Part shown: piece by piece, positions 13,401 to 23,156 of the stretch
How the letters are laid out: every line of letters starts with the position of its first letter
How positions within the stretch are numbered: position 1 is the first letter of the stretch
NCBI RefSeq assembly: GCF_027172205.1
Contig: NC_070614.1
Location: forward strand, 40,492,001 to 40,556,000
DNA: 64,000 nt
Source: Podarcis raffonei
Taxonomy: Eukaryota > Chordata > Lepidosauria > Squamata > Lacertidae
Direction: 5' to 3'
Made by a program: the position numbers and the translations under genes
The notes under the pieces: generated by a model
Databases searched by the model: none
What the model saw: the letters and a program-made list of their open reading frames with translations, nothing else
What the model was told of the DNA's origin: nothing

Positions 13401-16400
13401 TCAAATTTTCATCCAGGTGAAAGCAATAGCCCTTGAGGTATATGTTTTTCCCACAGGTCTGATGGACTGTGGGACCACACACCTGCAGAACCAAGAGAGT
13501 CGTCAGTAATGGTGAGGAGATGGTAAGGATTAGTTAGTTAGTTAGTTAGCTAGCTAGCTAGTTTATAGAGATGGACGGGAGCTGAACCCAAGCCCTGGCA
13601 TATTGAGACAGAAAGGCACAATGGTAAGTTGTTGGGGAGGGGGTTGTGCCATGGGGCAGACAAGGCAGACTTTTGAAAGAAAATTCCAAACCCAATTATC
13701 TTGATGTAGTGATCTGTTGAGCATGTTCCTCACAGCAGCATTTCACTGTCACTATAGTCAAAGGTTTTTCACCCTGCTGCTACCTTCCTTTCCACAGGTC
13801 ATCAGGTTGCTATGACTACAGTAGGTCTAAAGTGATATTGAAACAGCAATTCTCCCCACTTGTGATATCCAGCAACTGGTATTCACATTATGAGTCCATG
13901 ATATACCTACAGGTAGGGTGGTACAGAATTAAGAAGCAGTGCTTCAGAAAGAAAGATAAGAGAAAGAGAAAGAGAAAGAGAAAGAGAGAAAGAAAGAAAG
14001 AATATTCTGAGGCAAATCTTGACAGCTTGTAGTGTTATGTAGTTGCAGGCCTTTTATTAGCAGCAGCTGCTTTTTGACATTATTATTATTGCTTAGTGGC
14101 ATATCTGAGAGTTTAGTCAGTTAGGGAGTTGAAGGGAAGACAGACCAGAGAAAAGCTATGGGGAATACTGAGGCCTGGAGGTGTCCACCCAGTGTATTAT
14201 CAATATTTTTCTAGGAAAGATCAGGCGAAGGGAGGTGATGACTGAGTTGGTCTTAAGAAGCTGCCCTGCATAAAAGTCTTATCAGAGGAAGGTGACACAA
14301 GTGGCTTTTTAAAAAGTTGGCTAAACTGTCCAAACAGCCTGGAGTACAACCAGAGGAGCTTCGGGGTACAGATTGTCCCCAGCGGCTGCACTGGGTTGTG
14401 GAAGTCTTTGTCTGTGGTGTTTTTTGGAAATTAACCTGAGGTAAAAGGGGCTTCGGAAAATGTCAACAAGCACCTTTAAGTCCCTAACGTGTCACTATTA
14501 CTTTATGCATATAGTATCCCTTTAATAAACCAATAATATTTGTTAAAAGATCATCCTGTCTCTAGTGTTAGTGTCTATCTTGTGCCTAAGCTTACCATCC
14601 CAGTTACTAGGAGGCTATTGAAAGGAAAATTAAAGAAGCACAGATACCTAAACTTGTGTTTATACAGGTACTTCTGAGGGAACCTGTATCCCTGACATGG
14701 ACTTTGCTGCTTACCAGCAACTGGGAGTCTTGGACAGAGACAGACATACCGAGAGACATGTTCACGGCATCAATGGGTCCTGAAAGGAGAAATGTGTACT
14801 AAGGTGATAAGGCTAACAGAATATTACCATTATCAATGCAAGAACACTTGTTTGTTATTAATAGAGCATGTATATTACATCATAGGCTGAAACTCTATGC
14901 AAATTTACTTGCATTGTTTTAGTTTTAAACAAATAAATGTTTGACTGACTACTTGGGAGTAAACCTCTTTGAGTACTGTAAATAAATATGCATAGGCTTG
15001 GCTTGCTTTCTCTTGGCAAACATATTTAAATAATCTTTATGCCACAGCGCAAAAGTGTTAAGTAGAAATATATTTCAGTCTCATGGAAAAGGCAGACAAT
15101 TGTTGTCTAAGAAACCTGCCAATAGCTTTTTCTTAAAAAAAAATGAATGCACCTACAGATGTTATTTCATTAGCCAGCAATCCCTATGAAGTAGTTATAG
15201 CCAACTATTAATCCCTGAGTTTCTAGATCTTTATTTTCTTTCTTTCTTCCCTTTGCTCTGGCTTCTCTTCCCTCACAAACTCTAACTAGCCTCACAGCCT
15301 CTAATCTCCCCTCCCCGCTTCAAATTCTGACACTTAACGGATTTTAACTGCCTTGGAATGCTCCTGTCAGTCAAAAGTAGCTCCATATGCCAACGTTCTC
15401 ACAGGGCTAAGGCAGGCATGGGGAACCTCAAGTCCTGAGGCTGAATGCAGCCCTATAAACCTCTCTATCTCAACTTTGGGACTGTTCCCAGGCCACACAC
15501 CTCATCTGTCCTGCTCAGGGCCTTGCCTGGGTGGTTTTGCCTGACCAGAATGTGTTCTTGAACTTTCACAATCCCCCTTGCACATTGTAGACTATCATTA
15601 GTGCATCTCTAAAAGCATACCTCAGCATCTCTCTGACACACAAAAATGGGGACGAAACAGGGGCACTGTTCTACTATGGGGCGGTACCACAAAACCTAAG
15701 TTCCTGGACAACTGGGGATGTTGAAAAGTATGCCTCTTAGGAATTCTGACTTCTCCTGACATCCTAACTTTAAACAGTGGTCAAATTAAACAATACAGTA
15801 ATGCCTGAAAACATTTCCATTACTTTTTTAAGATTGCTTGTAAAAATAGCAGCTGTGCGGGACCTCAGACCACATGCAGACTGCAATGTAAAGGGAGGTT
15901 TTAACCTCCTCTTCAATGCCATTGCCTGAATCAGCAAAGCTTTACAGTGATACCTCAGGTTAAGAACTTAATTCGTTCCGGAGGTCCGTTCTTAACCTGA
16001 AACTGTTCTTAACCTGAAGCATCACTTTAGCTAATGGGGCCTCCTGCTGCTGCCGCACCGCCGGAGGACAATTTCTGTTCTCATCCTGAAACAAAGTTCT
16101 TCACCTGAAGCACTATTTCTGGGTTAGCAGAGTCTGGAACCTGAAGCGTATGTAACTTGAAGCGTATGTAACCTGGGGTACCACTGTACTCCAAATTTTC
16201 TTCAGTCTGTTTCTTGCACCTGGTAGTGCCATTAGATATAAGTAGAGGCTGCAGATGCACCATACATTTTAAAGCACTTCCCACAAAGAATCCTGGAAGC
16301 TGTTGTTACTCCCCACAGAGCCACAATTCCCAGCACATTTAACAAACTACAGTTCCAAGGATTCTTGGGGGGGGTGCTTTAAATACGTGGTGTGTACGCA

Positions 16401-19400
16401 GCCTTAGACTCTGGACTTGGTAGTCTTGTTGGAAAGGCTCCAGAATCACTTCCAAATGTTGTAAGCTAAGTTTACCAGATTTTTTTCAATGACTCCGGGG
16501 ACACTTTTCAACTTCAATGGATTTTGCATGGGGACTGATTTGTAAATCCAAGGACTGTCCCAAGGAAACGGGGACGTCTGGTAACCTTATGGTAAGCTAG
16601 CCTTGCAATGTTTCAGGGCCCTCCTGCTCATTCTCCAGAGTGGGATTCTGCTCCATATCCTCCCCTGATGGCATCAATCATTTGCTCTTATATCAGAGAC
16701 AAATAGCAGCTTCTGGGGGGGGGTGCAGTTGGAGATTTTTGTTGGGGGGGGGGGAGCAGAGAAGGAAAGGATTGACCACCCATGCACCTTGATCTAGATC
16801 CAGGTCAGGCATTCTCTGGCTGCTGTTTTATTAACAAAAATTGTGAAAGGTACAGAAATGTGATCACACACTGAATGCATTGTTTAAGTCTGGCCCCTTT
16901 GGATTCAACACAATTCTCAGAGCCAATTTCTGTTCTTGCTCAATGGGCAGTGCGATTGCCGAATCACAGAAAAGAGGCACGCAGCATTGGGTGTTTGCTC
17001 CAGACTTAAGCCACAAGTCTTGGCTCCCAATTCTCTTCTTCTTTTGCAACTCCACAGGAACACAGACTCCACCCAGTGACATACTCACTTTGCACAAGGA
17101 CCTCCTGGCAACTGCCTGATTTTCTTGGCCCCGGCTGACATTTGTAGAGTTTACCCGTTTCATTCTCTCCCCCCTTCTGGAGTGGGGCACCAACCAACAG
17201 CCTGCGGGAGCAAAAACACATGGAGACAATTCAGGGCTGTCTCTTCTGCCACTCCTCGGGACTGAATGATGAGACAGAAAGCTCTCCAAGGACCCAGAGA
17301 ACCAGCAGTTGCATACCCTCCATTTCTTCTGCTTCCGAACTGCGCTACACTCTGCCCAAAGCCCAGTGCTGCTTCCTGGAAGACGGTTGGCTGTTCGGTA
17401 TCCAAACTGAATCCGTGGCATGGCATCAGCACTGCAGGGGATGATCAAAAACTTCCTCAAGCTTTTTTTTTTATACAGAAAGAGGGAATTTATTTGTTTT
17501 ATTTATTTATTAAATTGGTATACTGCCCTTCATCTGAAGATCACAGGGCAGTTGACAACATTAAAACACAAAAGAAAAACACAAAATGTACAATAAAAAT
17601 GAAAGCCGAAGGAAACCAGTTTAAAAGGACATCCCACAAACCCATTGAAAAGGACATCAAATTTGGAAATGTGTATCAAAAAATTAGAATTCGAATGATT
17701 GTCAGAGAAGCTGAAGGAAGTCAAAAAATTGGAAATTTATTGTAAATTGTTATTGTGATACGAATGCATGGAAAATTAATAAAATATATTAAAAAAAAAA
17801 GGACATCAAATTTTAATCACCCAAAGGCCTAGCGTCACATTCTGAGCATTTGTAAAGTCTCTCTTCAGTGTGCATTCTTTTATGTTTAATACGATTGAAT
17901 GGAGAAGTAAAGCCCTTGTTGCACTCTGAGCATTTTTATCTCCTCTCCACTTCATTGGCTCTCTGGCGTGCAGTAAGAGCTGGCAGGGAAGGATACTTCC
18001 TCTCACAGTCTGAGCCTCTCCCCTGGTGTGCTTGAAGGCTGGTGCTGTAACTGAAGTTCTGCCCCCATTCTGAGCCTCTCTCCAGGGTGGAGGAGACCCC
18101 AAAGAGGCCAAAATAGTTTGGCAACTGCTGGGCTAGATAAACAGCTAAATCTTAGAGCAGGAGTAGCCAACATAATTGCTCTCCAGATGTTGTTGGACTC
18201 CTACTCCTCACCAGCCCCCCAATCAATAGTCAGAAGTGACGGGAGTGGTAGTTCAACACCTGGAAGGCACTGCATTGGCTACCCCTGTCCTTGATGATGA
18301 TCAAACTTTGGGTCTGGCAACCCATAGTTGAGGGTGATCAAGGGACACCTGTAAGGAGGCGTCTTGAATTCTAGTGGGCCGGCCATGATCTGCTGCTGCT
18401 AGATGGCAAATGGCATCTGAGGGTCTCCCCTGAACTGGGATTTTGTTAGGAGCAGTTGTAAGGAGAACCCACTTGCTCACTCTACTTCCATCAATAAATC
18501 TCTATATGTGGCCCACTTTCCTTTCATATTTAATTTTTTTGCTCACTCTAGGTCTTTGGGTCAGTGCCTAGAGCAGCAGGCAATGCATATTGTCAGGCAA
18601 GAGCGTAAGATTGGAAAAATTAGAAACGGAGAGAGAGCAATAATGACATATTTGCTCATTCCAAGCATAACATCCCCACTTTTTCTCTGATAGTGGATCC
18701 TGATCTTGAGGAAGATACCGTGCCTTTAACAATGCATGACAGGTAAATCCAACAGGTGTTCCTTTACCTCAACACAATGGGGTTATGGTGATGAGAAGGG
18801 GAAAGCTAGGCCTGTTGAACTTCTGCCCATTAGTACACTGTCCAAATCACAAATCTAATTAGAAAAAGGGTGATGCCCCATGAGGTTTACAACACAATTT
18901 CTGGGGAATGGGTGTATGTGAAGGAGGGCATGAGACAGCAATGAATGGCGGATGTAGGAAAAAAAATTAGGATGTTGAAAGCATAATTATTCAGAATGCA
19001 GTTCAGGAAGTAACCATCTGGTTATCTCTGCCAGACTAACTGGCTTTGTGACCTATGAATTTGTTTATGCTGGGTCACACTGCAAACCCACGCAGCTAGT
19101 ACTTGCAACACATTTTCTTCATGCTATGGCCTCGGACATAGGCCCTCCTGTGAAACAAATAGAGAAGAGAGATCCTTGGCGACAGGAAGTTGGGGGAGGG
19201 AGGAAATGACTAAGTTGCATGGTCCGGCCGAAGAAGAGTCTGATGACCGAGGGATATATGGATCCTCTGCTTGCAACTGCAGCGGGATCCTGCCGCCATC
19301 CGTAGGCATTCATTCCATAAGATGCAAAGACATTTCCCCTTACTTTTTAGGAGGAAAAAAGTGTGTCTTATGGAGCGAAAAATACGGTATATATTCCCAG

Positions 19401-22400
19401 GATTCTTTGGGGGAAGCCATGCTGCCTTGAGGCAATTGCCTCAGCCTAGCTCAGAGGCAGGCCAGCTCTGATCGGTGAGGTCAAATGCACTTGTATACAG
19501 TGGTACCTCGGGTTAAGTACTTAATTCGTTTTGGAGGTCCGTTCTTAACCTGAAACTGTTCTTAACCTGAAGCACGGCTTTATTTAATGGGGCCTCCCGC
19601 TGCCGCCACACTGCTGCTGCACAATTTCTGTTCTCATCCTGAAGCAAAGTTCTTAACCTGAAGCACTATTTCTGGGTTAGTGGAGTCTGTAACCTGAAGC
19701 ATATGTAACCTGAAGCGTATGTAACCCGAGGTACCACTGTAATATTTTCAAATTCAGTCCTCCAAATTTCTGCAGCAGTTCTTCTTCTTCTTCTTCTTCG
19801 TCTTCTTCTTCTTCTTCTCCTTCTTCTTCTTCTTCTTCTTCTTCTTCTTCTTCTTCTTCTTCTTCTTCTTCGATTGCATAATCCAAAACACACATAAACG
19901 TACTATACCTTAGGGTTACCATATTTCAAAAAGTGAAAATCCAGACACAAAAGTTGTTGAGCTTGTTTTTGGGGGTGGCAGAAATTCCAGACATATGCCA
20001 GCCCTACATATATACTTTGACTATATATGTATTGAGTATAAAATACACCCTCTACCGTACACTATTTTTCTATCCTTCCCGCTTGCCTGTAAAATATTTC
20101 TGATGTTAGATTTTGTTGACTATTCTTCCATTGGCCTGTTACATCTTTCCTGTGAGCTATACCATTGCACCTCATTTATGGGATGCTCTCCTCAGAGAAG
20201 CTCACCTGTCACCTTCTTTACATATCTTTAAACATCAGGCAAAAATAGTCTTCTTCTTCCAGGCCCTTTAAACTGTGTGTGTGAGAGAGTATATTGTTTC
20301 TGTTTGCTGCTATGCTGTGTATTTTTATATTATAAACTGCCCTGTGACACTCAGATGAAGGGTGGTTTAGAAATTTAATTATAAATAAATAAATAAATAA
20401 ATAAATAATAAAATTAACCATGTCAATCCTGCAGAGTCCTAATAAAAACTTATCTCAGGAATTCTCAGCTTACCTTAGTTCTTATTCACATTAGCAACTT
20501 TCCTAGATACTCTTGGTTTCTTGTTTTGTAGCTAGAGTAGAATTCTTGGAAATATATTCATTTTTATTATATCCTTACCAATGAGGAATGGCTTGCCTCA
20601 TCCCAGTTCATTATATCTTTTTGTTCTTGTTTCTGCAGAGGATGGCGATTCATCTCATAAAGATCGTGCCATTTTGAAGCGATATTTACTTTCACGAATG
20701 TTCTAACTGTTGATCCATTTATCTTCTTTGACCAACCCAATATCAACATTTAAGGAGAATAATTCACTTTTGGCTAAATTAACTTTATACCTGAAATGTT
20801 ATTTAATTTTATTGCAAGAATTCTTCTCTATTTGTCTGAAATATTACCATATTACCTGTGTATAGGGTTGCCATACGTCCAGAGCTGAAGTAGCATCCAG
20901 AATTTTTGGATATCGTCAAAAAGCACAACAACTTTTCCCCAAAAACCTTTGTGTTTGGATTTTTACTTCTTGAAATATGGCAACCTTGCCTGTATATAAA
21001 CTTATTTTATATTTGGTGTGCCCTGTCATGTATCTTTTTGTTTTTGCCTGATATCCGCATCTAACATTTCTAAAGTCATTATAAACCGCACATCTGTTAT
21101 AATGAGGAGCTTTGACCATTAATCATTAGTTTTGATATTGGAGCATTATAGATAATTTATATCCATTTACATAATTCAGATTCAAAATCATATTTGATCA
21201 TACATTCTTTCAGAAAGGGTCTTTCTAGCCTGTCAAACTCTAGCCAGTCAAATGCTTTTTCTGAATCTAAAAATACACATATTGTCATTATATTCCCTAG
21301 TATAATGCAGTTTTGAACATCATTTTCACTAATATATTCCTTTTGTATACGTATATTCCCCTAATGCATGCATTTTTGTAAACAATGGTTGCAGAACTGC
21401 ATCACACAATTGTATTTCAAAGGATAGCTGCATTTTGAGAAGTGCAAATTAGATAGTTTCTCATTAAAATGCAAACAAAATTAAACTTGCTTCCCGATCC
21501 CTAGCTTCCCCAAGCCCACCACTGTACCAGCTGAAAGGCTGGTGAGGACAATTTCATGATATATGGATATAAGAGCTAAATGGAACCTCCATTTTCAAAG
21601 GCATTTCACATGCAACCATTTTCATGGACATGATTGCATGGCATGGAACTGACTGGTTCCACCTCTGACTTCCATGTTTCCATTGGAAGGTCGGAACAGC
21701 TTCTACATGTATAAGGGTCTCATAGGATTGATAAAGCCACTTCCACCCTTCGAAGGAGGTGGAGTTGTGGGCTTCATGGCCCCACCACGCGTGGTGGCTG
21801 GAGCCCAGCTCCGTGCGATTGGGGGGATTCCCGGCCTCGTCATCCCCTGGCCAGCCAATCGGCTGGCTCTGGGGGCATGGCCTGCCCTATTTAAGGCAGG
21901 ACACAGCCGGGGGATCGCCCTCTTTCCCTGCCTGCCAGCTGTTCCTGTTCAGTTTCTCATTTTTCCATCCTTCCAACTTCACATCACTTCAATTGTTTCT
22001 TTTTCTAAAGCCCCCACAAAAATTAACCAGCATTTTAAAGTGGATTTCTCTCAATATAAATATTTTTGTTTGCAGTTTTTGCCTAATATAGACATTTTTG
22101 CAAGTCATTTCCCCCACTGTGTTTCAGTTTGCAAATTGTTTGGGGAAGTGTGAATTAGGCAAGTCCACTTTTAAATATGATCTATACAGAATTCCCCCTC
22201 ACATTTCTAGGATATCAGCACATAATAAGAGCCCCTAAATTCTGGCGGGTTCCCTTCCCAGCCACACAAATGAAGTTTACCTGCATACATGTCCTAATGG
22301 GTGGGACCAGTAAAACAAGCCTGTTTTCCTCTTCACAGATTAACAGTAAAGGATATGTTTGTGAGAACCCAGTTAATATATCTCTAGGAAGGTCTGGTAC

Positions 22401-23108
22401 AAGAAAATTAGGGATGCCAAGCTATTAATTTTTTTTATTGATTAATTATCTGCATATTAGAGAACTGTTTGAATTTCAATACTTGAATGTTATCAAACTT
22501 CATTACATGGGTCTTTTCAGATACTAGAGGAAATGTGAGAACGCTTACAATTTAATAAATAAAAGCTACCACATTGCTCTGGTTATCTCCCGCTTGGACT
22601 ACTGCAATGCGCTCTATGTGGGGCTACCTTTAAAGGCAACCCGGAAACTACAACTAATCCAGAATGCGGCAGCCAGACTGGTGACTGGGGGCGGCCGCCG
22701 AGACCACATAACACCGGTCTTGAAAGACCTACATTGGCTCCCAGTATGTTTCCGGGCACAATTCAAAGTGCTGGTGTTGACCTTTAAAGCCCTAAACAGC
22801 CTCGGCCCAGTATACCTGAAGGAGCGTCTCCACCCCCATCGTTCTGCCCAGACGCTGAGGTCCAGCGCCGAGGGCCTTCTGGCGGTTCCCTCATTGCAAG
22901 AAGCAAAGCTACAGGGAACCAGGCAGAGGGCCTTCTCGGTAGTGGCGCCCGCCCTGTGGAACACCCTCCCATCAGATGTCAAAGCGATAAACAACTACCT
23001 GACATTCAGAAGACATCTTAAGGCAGCCCTGTTCAGGGAAGTTTTTAATGTGCAATATTTTAGAGTGGCTGGGGAAACCCAGCCAGATGGGCGGGGTACA
23101 AATAATAA

Positions 23109-23156
<48 letters not shown>

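Noticed and set aside
19666-19922. Poly-Glu and poly-Arg open frames
   Set aside because: Translations of the (GAA)n microsatellite only.
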